A stretch of 6,715 nucleotides of DNA from a bacterium (GCA_024278645.1 JAJRST010000191.1:1-6715); one strand, 5' to 3'; positions 1 to 6,108 are shown, counted from the stretch's first letter. Numbers and translations are program-made. Notes: generated from the sequence alone by a model not told the origin.

Positions 1-420
1 CAGAAAATTTCCGGCAATTTGTTCTGGCATTTAAAAAAGTATGTCGATGAGAAGCAAGCGGGGCTTGTTTTGGCCGCTCCCGCTGACGTAAAGCTGTCTG
101 ATATTGACGTATTGGTGCCCGACATCTTTTTCATCAAAGCCCGCCGCCTGCATATTGTGAAGGAAAACTACATTTGCGAGGCGCCGGACCTGGTGATAGA
201 AATATTGTCGCCCTCCACGAGCAAACGCGATAGGGACCTCAAATTCAAGCGCTACAGCTACTACGGCGTCCCCGAGTACTGGATCGTCGATCCGCAAAAG
301 CAAAGCATCGATGTGTACGATTTGCAAGAGCAAAAACTTGCGGCCGTATTCACCATCGGGCAGACATTGAATTCGTCGATGTTTCCGGATATTCATTTAG
401 AGCTGCAAAGGATATTTTGA
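1..420 (+). CDS. Uma2 family endonuclease-like protein, 5'-truncated by the window edge
   Basis: The reading frame is open from base 1 and ends at TGA 418-420, so 139 residues of the C-terminal part are seen. By alignment to the complete paralog at 649-1194, about 42 N-terminal residues lie outside the window. The visible part holds the Uma2 (DUF820) core: LVPDIFF, the segment APDLVIEILSPST, then RDRDLKFKRY and VPEYWIVDP. In this family, a PD-(D/E)XK nuclease fold, the Asp of VPD and the Glu of VIEIL are the expected metal ligands; both are present. Cellular role is not established; Uma2 proteins are cytoplasmic, often multicopy, and usually annotated only by fold. The ATG at 19-21 is internal and not the start, because homology continues upstream of it. 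A 37-bp palindrome begins 12 nt after the stop. Family assignment is secure; nuclease activity is inferred. Confidence 0.93.
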   Translation, partial: QKISGNLFWHLKKYVDEKQAGLVLAAPADVKLSDIDVLVPDIFFIKARRLHIVKENYICEAPDLVIEILSPSTSKRDRDLKFKRYSYYGVPEYWIVDPQKQSIDVYDLQEQKLAAVFTIGQTLNSSMFPDIHLELQRIF

Positions 421-432
421 AAGCCATTTTAA

Positions 433-469
433 AAAGTTGGGTCCCATCTTAAAGATGGAACCCAACTTT
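433..469. repeat. 37-bp intergenic palindrome, copy A
   Basis: Left arm AAAGTTGGGTCCCATCTT (433-450) and right arm AAGATGGAACCCAACTTT (452-469) form 17 Watson-Crick pairs out of 18, with one C-A mismatch at the eleventh pair. It starts 12 nt after the stop of the truncated Uma2 gene. It could fold as a 3' hairpin in the transcript and may end or protect it, but no T-run follows, so a classic intrinsic terminator is not shown. A related copy lies at 5997-6033 and a degraded one at 1194-1228. Confidence 0.9.
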
Positions 470-582
470 ATATCATGACGACTTGGGCGAATGAATTTTC
501 CAGGCTATAACCTGTTTTATTACTCGCCTTTTGCACGATGCCGCCTTGCTCCGCGTGGCGATATTATCCCCGGATAAAATTG

Positions 583-613
583 CTTGCATCATTTGCCGGT
601 TTTTTTCATATTA
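583..613 (+). promoter_or_regulatory. Conserved Uma2 leader segment
   Basis: This 31-nt noncoding stretch, starting CTTGCATCATTTGCC and running through a seven-T tract into CATATTA, matches 6042-6072 upstream of the Uma2 pseudogene at 28 of 31 positions. The two copies lie at matching distances from their ATG, within one base. An AT-rich TATATT at 612-617 might be a -10 element, but I see no convincing -35. It is either a promoter or leader carried along with Uma2 copies, or simply the edge of a duplicated unit. The function is inferred; the similarity is directly visible. Confidence 0.5.
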
Positions 614-648
614 TATTAAACGTTTATATTTTATGATGTGGGGAAGCT

Positions 649-1194
649 ATGGCCGTAGCCGAGAAGAAAATATTATTTACCTACGACGACTTGTTAAACT
701 GGGAAGAGGACAATTTTCGCCATGAACTGATCGAGGGGGAGCATTTTATGACGCCGTCGCCGAGCATCTATCATCAAAAAATCAGCATCAATTTGGCTTG
801 GGCTTTAAAAAAATACGTTGATACAAATAAACTTGGACTTGTTCTAACCGCCCCTGCCGACGTCAAATTATCCGAGATTGACCTGTTGGTGCCCGATATC
901 TTTTTCGTCAAAGCCAGCCGCCTGCATATTGTGAAGGAAAATTACATTTGCGAGGCCCCGGACCTGGTGATAGAAATATTGTCACCCTCCACGAGCAAAC
1001 GCGATAAAGACCTCAAATTCAAGCGTTACAGCTACTATGGCGTCCCCGAGTACTGGATCGTCGATCCGCAAAAGCAAAGCATCGATGTGTACGATTTGCA
1101 AGAGCAAAAACTTGCGGCCGTGTTCACCATCGGGCAGATATTGAATTCGCCGATGTTTCCGGATATTCATTTAGAGCTGCAAAGGATATTTTAA
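649..1194 (+). CDS. Uma2 family endonuclease-like protein (DUF820), complete
   Basis: A 181-residue protein, about the normal length for Uma2 proteins. It begins MAVAEKKILFTYDDLLNW, then HELIEGEHFMTPSPS (about 25-39), the usual N-terminal Uma2 signature. VPDIFFV follows (Asp83), then APDLVIEILSPST (Glu109), a basic RDKDLKFKRY segment (118-127) and VPEYWIVDP (133-140). Asp83 and Glu109 are the likely metal ligands of the PD-(D/E)XK fold, with Glu29 a further candidate; which Lys completes the site is unclear. The start ATG at 649 has GGGGA at 640-644. A later ATG at 748 is preceded by GAGGGGGAG, but starting there would remove the conserved N-terminal motif. The last 300 bp match the upstream paralog at about 95 percent, while the preceding 120 bp match at only about 69 percent. 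There is no signal peptide, so it is presumably cytoplasmic. The substrate and biological role are unknown. Confidence 0.95.
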   Translation: MAVAEKKILFTYDDLLNWEEDNFRHELIEGEHFMTPSPSIYHQKISINLAWALKKYVDTNKLGLVLTAPADVKLSEIDLLVPDIFFVKASRLHIVKENYICEAPDLVIEILSPSTSKRDKDLKFKRYSYYGVPEYWIVDPQKQSIDVYDLQEQKLAAVFTIGQILNSPMFPDIHLELQRIF

Positions 1195-1228
1195 AAGTTG
1201 CGTTCCATCTCAAAAGTGACGCCAACTT
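1194..1228. repeat. 37-bp palindrome family, degraded copy B
   Basis: The left arm AAAGTTGCGTTCCATCTC starts on the last base of the Uma2 stop codon, and the remnant right arm ends in GACGCCAACTT. It is recognisably the same family as the copies at 433-469 and 5997-6033 (shared AAAGTTG, TCCATCT and CCAACTT), but the arms no longer pair well. Its position immediately after a Uma2 stop matches copy A. Confidence 0.65.
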
Positions 1229-1370
1229 GTAGCCTGCATTTTTCATCAATTAACGCCTCGAATATTCCAAGCCTTAAAACAATAAGATATAAAATTTTTG
1301 TTGCAACTATTCAGCCTCAATTCAAAAAATTACTTTATCATAGTCTCGAAAAACACAACATATCAAGCCC

Positions 1371-1555
1371 AAAAGTCATCGCGAAGGCGTCCCGCCCCGA
1401 AACCGTTATTGGGCTTGTAGAGAGAAGTTCCTGATGCGTGAGATTGCCGCGCGCTCCCGCCGGCGGGACGCCTGTGGCGATCTCCTGATCAGAAGACATG
1501 ATAATTGATGGAAAAGACGCCACTAGCCACGGCGGGAGCGCTCGCAATGACTTTT
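1371..1555 (-). repeat. Dispersed GC-rich palindromic repeat, copy 1 (inverted relative to copy 2)
   Basis: The ends are AAAAGTCATCGCGA (1371-1384) and TCGCAATGACTTTT (1542-1555), inverted repeats of 14 bp with one mismatch. Inside lies a perfect palindrome TCCCGCCGGCGGGA (1455-1468), and GTGGCGATCTCCTG (1474-1487), the exact reverse complement of 3821-3834 in copy 2. The reverse complement of the left end, TCGCGATGACTTTT, is identical to 3859-3872. This is the widespread type of noncoding element recognised by GTCATTGCGAG-like ends. No transposase gene is present, so it is at most a non-autonomous element. Confidence 0.8.
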
Positions 1556-1645
1556 CATTTTAACCGGTATTCAGACAAAGTGGATACCTGAACAGTTACT
1601 GTGTGTTTCATGTCGTAAGGACATGGCAGTTTTTGTTTTCGGTCC

Positions 1646-1675
1646 TAATGGTTTTGCCCGTAATAGTTTTGCCTT
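1646..1675 (+). repeat. Tandem 15-mer, two units
   Basis: TAATGGTTTTGCCCG (1646-1660) is followed directly by TAATAGTTTTGCCTT (1661-1675), 12 of 15 positions identical. It lies about 170 bp upstream of the sulfatase start. It may be a paired protein-binding site or a chance slippage product; nothing in the sequence decides this. Confidence 0.5.
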
Positions 1676-1832
1676 GGGGAATGCAGCGACAGTCATAGCC
1701 TCTTGAAAACGACTGAACTTTTCAAGGCGCCCGCCGCACCCTTGTCAGCATCACTAATAATAATGTTGTTTCATCTTGTCGTCTCCATTTTCATATTTCT
1801 GCCGTAGATTAAAATATACTTTTTCGATGCAT

Positions 1833-1841
1833 GGGGATGAT
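1833..1841 (+). promoter_or_regulatory. Ribosome binding site that sets the sulfatase start
   Basis: GGGGATGAT resembles the ideal anti-Shine-Dalgarno complement GGAGGTGAT at 7 of 9 positions and is followed after one base by ATG 1843. ATG codons at 1831 and 1837 are in the same frame, but they overlap this site and have no purine-rich site of their own, so 1843 is the better start. Confidence 0.65.
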
Positions 1842-1842
1842 A

Positions 1843-3720
1843 ATGAACAAGAGTACTCGAAGACGATTTCTGAAACAGCTCGCCATTGGCGGCGGCTATT
1901 CTGTGGCCGGCTTTCACGGCGCGTTGACCTACGGGCGAACGGCGGCCTCTAATAAATCACTGCCCGAGCACCCGAATTTACTATTTCTGATCACCGACCA
2001 GGAGCGGGTCACGCAACACTTTCCGGACGATTGGGAAAATAGCAACATGCCCAACCTGACCCGCCTGAAAAACAACGGTCTCACGTTTACCCACGCCTTT
2101 TGCAATACAAGCATGTGTTCGCCAAGCCGGGCGACGCTGATGACCGGTTTCTACCCGGCGCAGCACGGGGTGACGGGCACCCTGCCGGAGGCGGACGGCG
2201 CCGCCTGGGAACACGAGTTGACCGAACTGGATCCGAATATCCCGAACCTGGCCGCGCTGCTCAAATCGGCGGGCTATAAAGTTTATTACAAAGGCAAATG
2301 GCACTTGAGTATGCCGCAGAATGATGCATGGAGCGCCGAGGATGTGGCGCGATACGGCTTTGACGGCTGGGACCCGCCCGACGCCGGAGAGGACCTCGCA
2401 CCGGAAAACTATGGCGGCGGCCGCGCCAATCACGACGAACGCTTTGTCAACGACGCCGTCTCTTTTTTGCAGAGCGTGGACGCCTCGCAGCCGTTTGCGC
2501 TGTTTGTGTCGCTGGTCAATCCGCATGACGTCGCCGGCTATCCCAAGAACGTCGATCAGGATTATTCGCCGGACATGCTGCAAGGCGATATCGAGCCGCC
2601 ATCTACGGTGGATGAGGACCTGGAAGCAAACGGCAAACCGTCGGCTCACGCCAAGCTGCTGATAAAACTGGCCGCCGGACTGGGGCCGGTGAATACGCCG
2701 CTCAAAAGGAAGCAATATGTCAATTTTTACGGCAATCTGATGAAAAAGGTCGACGAGCAGATGGGGCGCGTGATCGACGCTCTTTATCAGCGCGTCGTCG
2801 ACGGACGCTCTTTGGCCGACGACACGCTCATCTTTCATTTTTCCGATCATGGCGAGATGGGATTGTCGCACGGCGGCCTGCGTCAAAAAATGTTCGTCGC
2901 CTACGAGGAGGCCATCCATGTCCCACTGGTCGTCTCCAACCCGGTGCTGTTTCCCACGCCGAAGACCAGCGACGCCCTGGTTTCCCTGGTCGATGTGGCG
3001 CCGACGATCGCCTCGCTGGCCAAGGCGCCGGATCGGCAAAAGTGGACGTTCAAGGGGGTGGATTTTTCTTCCATCCTTTACGACCCTGACGCCGACGATG
3101 TGCAGGACGCCATCCTGTTCACTTTTGATGATATTATGACGGGGCAAGATATCGATCAACTTGTCGGCCCGCCTAATCGCCTGCGCTGCATCCGGGAGAA
3201 GAATTGGAAATATGTGCGTTACTTTGATGCGGCGGGCGAGGCGGCGCCGGAATATGAAATGTACGATCTGCTGAACGATCCCCTGGAAATGGAGAATCTG
3301 GCGCATCCGTCGCATCCGCGCTATAACGACGCCGATGTCGTTGCGCAGCGAAATCGCCTGGCGGAAAAGCTGGCGCGCATGGAGGAGGAGCTTTTGGCGC
3401 CGCTGCCGTCCGGGGTCGCCGAAAACGAGCGCCCCGTTATGCCAAAACTGGAGTTGTGGCGCAATTACCCCAATCCATTCAACTCGACGACGACGATAAA
3501 ATTTGCCGTGGCGGACGCGGGGTTTGTGCGGCTTGACGTTTACAATCTCGCTGGACGGTTGATTAAATCTCTGGTCAGTGGGTACAGGCGTCCCGGCATT
3601 CACAGCGTCGTCTGGGACGGAACCGACGCCTCGGGCCGCGGCGTGAGCAGCGGCGCTTACCTGGTCCGTCTGCTGGGCGAGGGAGAGACGCATACGAGAC
3701 GGGTGATCTTTTCAAAATAG
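1843..3720 (+). CDS. Secreted formylglycine-dependent sulfatase with Tat signal and T9SS-type C-terminal sorting domain
   Basis: A 625-residue protein that should hydrolyse sulfate esters outside the cytoplasm. The N-terminus STRRRFLKQL (4-13) fits the twin-arginine motif, followed by a weakly hydrophobic stretch to about 35. The sulfatase domain spans about 43-515. ITDQER (Asp52, Gln53) is at the N-terminal metal site, and CSPSRATLMTG carries Cys92 of the CxPxR motif, converted to formylglycine by a maturase not in this window. GKWHLS follows (Lys152, His154), then NPHD (226-229), SDHGE (Asp335, His336), and Lys349 before the EAIHVPLVV strand. The ending ELWRNYPNPFN (from about 537) to residue 625 is a T9SS type A / FlgD-like sorting tail. 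Gln in place of the second Asp of the usual DD pair occurs in some choline-sulfatase-like members. A start at 1831 would add only four residues. The substrate cannot be read; the neighbouring secreted esterase suggests a decorated polysaccharide or organic ester. Sulfatase assignment is very secure, the export route less so. Confidence 0.95.
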   Translation: MNKSTRRRFLKQLAIGGGYSVAGFHGALTYGRTAASNKSLPEHPNLLFLITDQERVTQHFPDDWENSNMPNLTRLKNNGLTFTHAFCNTSMCSPSRATLMTGFYPAQHGVTGTLPEADGAAWEHELTELDPNIPNLAALLKSAGYKVYYKGKWHLSMPQNDAWSAEDVARYGFDGWDPPDAGEDLAPENYGGGRANHDERFVNDAVSFLQSVDASQPFALFVSLVNPHDVAGYPKNVDQDYSPDMLQGDIEPPSTVDEDLEANGKPSAHAKLLIKLAAGLGPVNTPLKRKQYVNFYGNLMKKVDEQMGRVIDALYQRVVDGRSLADDTLIFHFSDHGEMGLSHGGLRQKMFVAYEEAIHVPLVVSNPVLFPTPKTSDALVSLVDVAPTIASLAKAPDRQKWTFKGVDFSSILYDPDADDVQDAILFTFDDIMTGQDIDQLVGPPNRLRCIREKNWKYVRYFDAAGEAAPEYEMYDLLNDPLEMENLAHPSHPRYNDADVVAQRNRLAEKLARMEEELLAPLPSGVAENERPVMPKLELWRNYPNPFNSTTTIKFAVADAGFVRLDVYNLAGRLIKSLVSGYRRPGIHSVVWDGTDASGRGVSSGAYLVRLLGEGETHTRRVIFSK

Positions 3721-3760
3721 CGCGCCGGAATGCAAAACGTCAAAGTTTAATCAAAAGCTC

Positions 3761-3872
3761 AAGTCAATGCGAGCCGCGCAACGGCGAAGCAGTCTGCCAC
3801 GCAAGGGAGGCTTGCTGAAGCAGGAGATCGCCACGCTTGTCCGCCGCGGCGGACAAGCTCGCGATGACTTTT
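3761..3872 (+). repeat. Dispersed GC-rich palindromic repeat, copy 2
   Basis: The ends are AAGTCAATGCGAGC (3761-3774) and GCTCGCGATGACTT (3857-3870), inverted repeats with one or two mismatches. It shares CAGGAGATCGCCAC (3821-3834) and TCGCGATGACTTTT (3859-3872) exactly with the reverse complement of copy 1, and carries a 24-bp perfect palindrome between them. It begins about 40 bp after the sulfatase stop. Together with copy 1 it flanks the sulfatase gene in inverted orientation. Confidence 0.8.
3835..3858. repeat. Perfect 24-bp palindrome
   Basis: The sequence reads GCTTGTCCGCCG followed by its exact reverse complement CGGCGGACAAGC, with no spacer. It corresponds in position to TCCCGCCGGCGGGA in copy 1, so the palindromic centre is kept although its sequence differs. 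Such a spacer-free palindrome could extrude as a cruciform, or form a tight hairpin in single-stranded DNA. Confidence 0.85.
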
Positions 3873-3876
3873 GAGT

Positions 3877-3984
3877 AAAGTCACTGCAAGGCGCGAAGCG
3901 ACGAAGCAGTCTTTCGCACAAGAGATAGTACTTTTTATGGGAATTGTCATTCTTGTCCGTCTTTATTGATTCGTTCGCAATGAG
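3877..3984 (+). repeat. Partial third copy of the GC-rich dispersed repeat
   Basis: AAAGTCACTGCAAGGCGCG opens this unit 4 bp after copy 2, and TTCGCAATGAG (3974-3984) closes it. CGAAGCAGTCT (3902-3912) is identical to 3785-3795 of copy 2. The middle is AT-richer and lacks the palindromic core, so the unit looks decayed or chimeric. It fills the rest of the sulfatase-esterase gap together with the inverted repeat at 4024-4078. Confidence 0.6.
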
Positions 3985-4023
3985 TTTAGCGTCTTACAAT
4001 TTAATTTCTAACAAAGTCTGACA

Positions 4024-4078
4024 AAAGCCGGAACCAACCATTGGATATTGGGATTTGGACATTGGGATTTCCGGCTTT
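4024..4078 (+). repeat. Inverted repeat enclosing two tandem 14-mers, just upstream of the esterase
   Basis: Perfect 10-bp arms AAAGCCGGAA (4024-4033) and TTCCGGCTTT (4069-4078) enclose a 35-nt interior. The interior is CCAACCA followed by TTGGATATTGGGAT (4041-4054) and TTGGACATTGGGAT (4055-4068), which differ at one base. The right arm ends 5 nt before the esterase Shine-Dalgarno sequence. In mRNA it would form a stem next to the ribosome site, and CCAA at 4034 could pair with TTGG in either 14-mer. It may be a regulatory leader or a small mobile repeat; either role is inferred. Confidence 0.7.
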
Positions 4079-4083
4079 GGATC

Positions 4084-4090
4084 AGGAGGG
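4084..4090 (+). promoter_or_regulatory. Strong Shine-Dalgarno sequence for the esterase
   Basis: AGGAGGG lies 4 nt before ATG 4095, an excellent ribosome binding site. It decides the start: the in-frame TTG at 4041 would put the repeat at 4024-4078 into the protein and hide the signal peptide behind 18 extra residues. Confidence 0.85.
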
Positions 4091-4094
4091 TAAA

Positions 4095-5993
4095 ATGCAG
4101 TATGTTTCAGGAATTTCAAGCAAGAAAACAGGACTTTTCCTTCCGATGATGACCATGGCCGCCTTTTTGTTGACGAGCCATCTCTTTGCACAAAAGGTTG
4201 CCGCGCCGGTGTTGAATTATGAAAGCGGTCGTTACAACCACCCGATCAACGTGACGCTGCACTGCGCCATGCCCGGGGCGAGCATTTACTACACCACGGA
4301 CGGCTCAGACCCGGATGAGACGTCGACGCTTTATACCGGCGTTCCAATTCTGGTCGCCAATCACGCCTCTGGCGACACGCTCGCCGGCGTTTCGGACAAC
4401 GATCCGGCGCCGGACGACTCGTCTTATTGTCTCAGCCTCTATTCGATGACCATCAAAGCCGTCGCCGTCAAGCCGGGCATGGAGAACAGCGACGTGGTCG
4501 AGGCGATCTATGTCCTCGATCTGGTCGACGGTTCGTTCAATATCGCCTACGCCGATCCGCCGCCGGCCGGGGGCGGCAAGCACTTGCTCGACGTCTACCA
4601 GCCCTGCGGCAGAACAGGGACGCCGGTGCTCCTGTTCATTCACGGCGGCGCCTGGATGCAGGGCGACAAGAACCTGTACATGGAACTGGGCAACACTTTT
4701 TCAGGCTATTACAATGTCACCACCGTCGTCGCCAGCTACCAGATTTCCTCCGATCCCTGGAACGCCAAACATCCGACGCATATCAAGGATGTCGCCATGG
4801 CCTTTCGTTGGGTGCACGAACATATCGCCGAGTATGGCGGCGATTCGACGAACATCTCTATTTTCGGGCAATCCGCCGGCGGCCACCTGGTGTCCCTGCT
4901 GGCCACGGACAGCACCTACCTGGATTCCATCGGGCAAAGCGTTCGCTCCATAAAGCGGGTCATTTCCATGAGCGGCGCTTATGATCTTTACGCTTTAGTG
5001 AAATGGCCGATGAATCCGCTCGATTTGACGGCCCAGGAGGTCCTGGAATACAAAGCGTTGTGCGCAAACGCATTTGGTAGTTGGGACGACGGCATTCTGG
5101 ACGCCGCCTCGCCCCAATCTTTTATCAACAGCAAGCAACCGCCTTTTTATCTCATCACATTAAATACGACCAGTGATTTCAAGGATATGCCCGGCTTTCC
5201 CAGGGAGGCGGAAAGTTTTTATAACGCTATTTCCGATCTGGACGGCCCCTTTGTGCAACTGGACTCGCTGAATAAAGAGGACATCCCCCCGGAAATTGTC
5301 GTCCTTGATTTTCCCGGCGACACCGACGGCCATTACCAGGAAATTTATGCCATCAACACGCGCAACTGGGACAGCCGTTCGACGAAAATGATCGCCGGCT
5401 ACCTGGATGTGCTTCCCCAAACGCCGGCGCCCCTCAGCCCGGCGGCGGACGCCGTCGTGGATTCCGTCGCCGAATTAACCTGGCGTCGCAGCTCGCTCTC
5501 TTCTTACTATCATCTGCAGGCATCGTCTTCAGCGACCTTTGCCGAAGAGGATATCATTTTTGACGCCCGGCTGGCGGACACCACCTGGACGCTCGCCGAT
5601 CTCCCCGCCGACAGTCGGGTGTACTGGCGCGTCAGCGGCGCAAGCGCTGCGGGGGAAAGCGAGTTCTCGACCGTGCAGAGCTTCCGCACCGGCGGCGCCG
5701 CCGCCGTCGATGGGAGCGAAACGAGTTTGCCGCGGCAATGGTCATTGTCGCTGTATCCCAATCCGTTCAACGGCATTCTCAGCATCTTCATCCTGGCGCC
5801 GCAAAAGGCCGGCTGCAGCCTGACCGTCTACGATGTCCTGGGCCGCGCCGTTGATGCCATGGATATCGTCGTACAGCAAGGCGAAAATAAATTCGCCTGG
5901 AAGCCGAAAGAGGGCTTGCCCAGCGGCGTCTATTTTGTCGGCGTGGAGCTACAGCGGTTTGGGGTGAAGCGGCGGGCGTTGTTGCTGAAATAG
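4095..5993 (+). CDS. Secreted multidomain alpha/beta-hydrolase esterase (BD-FAE-like) with chitobiase-like, Fn3-like and T9SS-type sorting domains
   Basis: A 632-residue exported hydrolase. A Sec signal peptide covers 1-32 (hydrophobic LFLPMMTMAAFLL, likely cut at LFA/QK). Residues about 37-140 form a chitobiase/beta-hexosaminidase C-terminal-like beta-sandwich, marked by GASIYYTTDGSDP (61-73). The catalytic alpha/beta-hydrolase domain spans about 145-440: oxyanion motif HGGAW at 183-187, nucleophile Ser260 in GQSAGG, probable acid Asp361 in TTSDF, and His413 in DGHYQE. The layout resembles BD-FAE / carboxylesterase-lipase proteins that cleave acetyl or feruloyl esters from plant or microbial glycans. 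An Fn3-like domain (about 444-532) follows, then a T9SS type A tail from YPNPFN (554-559) to the end. Fold and secretion are secure; the substrate is not. It lies 374 bp after the sulfatase, separated by repeats, so a shared transcript is possible but not evident. A 37-bp palindrome starts 3 nt after the stop. Confidence 0.92.
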   Translation: MQYVSGISSKKTGLFLPMMTMAAFLLTSHLFAQKVAAPVLNYESGRYNHPINVTLHCAMPGASIYYTTDGSDPDETSTLYTGVPILVANHASGDTLAGVSDNDPAPDDSSYCLSLYSMTIKAVAVKPGMENSDVVEAIYVLDLVDGSFNIAYADPPPAGGGKHLLDVYQPCGRTGTPVLLFIHGGAWMQGDKNLYMELGNTFSGYYNVTTVVASYQISSDPWNAKHPTHIKDVAMAFRWVHEHIAEYGGDSTNISIFGQSAGGHLVSLLATDSTYLDSIGQSVRSIKRVISMSGAYDLYALVKWPMNPLDLTAQEVLEYKALCANAFGSWDDGILDAASPQSFINSKQPPFYLITLNTTSDFKDMPGFPREAESFYNAISDLDGPFVQLDSLNKEDIPPEIVVLDFPGDTDGHYQEIYAINTRNWDSRSTKMIAGYLDVLPQTPAPLSPAADAVVDSVAELTWRRSSLSSYYHLQASSSATFAEEDIIFDARLADTTWTLADLPADSRVYWRVSGASAAGESEFSTVQSFRTGGAAAVDGSETSLPRQWSLSLYPNPFNGILSIFILAPQKAGCSLTVYDVLGRAVDAMDIVVQQGENKFAWKPKEGLPSGVYFVGVELQRFGVKRRALLLK

Positions 5994-5996
5994 TGA

Positions 5997-6033
5997 AAAG
6001 TTGGGGACCATCTTTAAGATGGACCCTAACTTT
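5997..6033. repeat. 37-bp intergenic palindrome, copy C
   Basis: Left arm AAAGTTGGGGACCATCTT (5997-6014) and right arm AAGATGGACCCTAACTTT (6016-6033) give 16 Watson-Crick pairs, one G-U type pair and one A-A mismatch. The mismatch is at the eleventh pair, as in copy A. The tenth pair is G-C here and T-A in copy A, a compensatory change. The element begins 3 nt after the esterase stop and precedes the Uma2 pseudogene leader. It may act as a 3' hairpin for the esterase mRNA, or be a mobile palindrome. Confidence 0.9.
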
Positions 6034-6041
6034 AAAAACGT

Positions 6042-6072
6042 CTTGTATCATTTACCGATTTTTTTCATATTA
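6042..6072 (+). promoter_or_regulatory. Conserved Uma2 leader segment upstream of the pseudogene
   Basis: It matches 583-613 at 28 of 31 positions, including the T-tract and CATATTA. After this block the two leaders diverge. The GGGGA ribosome site before the intact gene (640-644) corresponds here to GAAAA, so translation of the pseudogene would also be impaired. Confidence 0.5.
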
Positions 6073-6108
6073 AAATAAACATTGATGTACGTTATTTATA
6101 GAAAAGCT

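Larger units (their letters stand above)
1229..1842. other. Long intergenic region without a supported gene
   Basis: Apart from the repeats listed separately (1371-1555 and 1646-1675), nothing here looks coding. Short open frames such as 1198-1434 lack a ribosome binding site, run through palindromic repeats and resemble no family I know. The last 250 bp are AT-rich and must hold the sulfatase promoter if that gene has its own. TATACT at 1815-1820 could be a -10 element, but it has no clear -35 partner, so I do not call a promoter. A small inverted repeat ACAGT-T-ACTGT lies at 1592-1602. Confidence 0.6.

Noticed and set aside
531..725. Open frame of 64 codons upstream of and overlapping the second Uma2 gene
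   Set aside because: It overlaps the true Uma2 start in another frame, has no ribosome site, and covers the conserved noncoding leader.
1198..1434. Open frame of 78 codons after the second Uma2 gene
   Set aside because: No ribosome binding site, starts inside the degraded palindrome, runs into the dispersed repeat at 1371, and resembles no known protein.
1371..1555. Possible CRISPR array or insertion sequence in the repeat-rich gaps
   Set aside because: There are no regularly spaced direct repeats with unique spacers, and no transposase or cas gene. The repeats are palindromic and irregularly placed.
1981..3693. Long open frame of 570 codons on the minus strand
   Set aside because: It lies wholly antisense to the sulfatase, which has complete catalytic motifs, and is Arg/His/Val-rich with no recognisable domain. 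It is a by-product of the GC-rich codon use of the sense gene.
4041..4094. Upstream TTG start that would lengthen the esterase by 18 residues
   Set aside because: The added residues are encoded by the tandem 14-mers and the right hairpin arm, while AGGAGGG lies just before ATG 4095, where a normal signal peptide begins.
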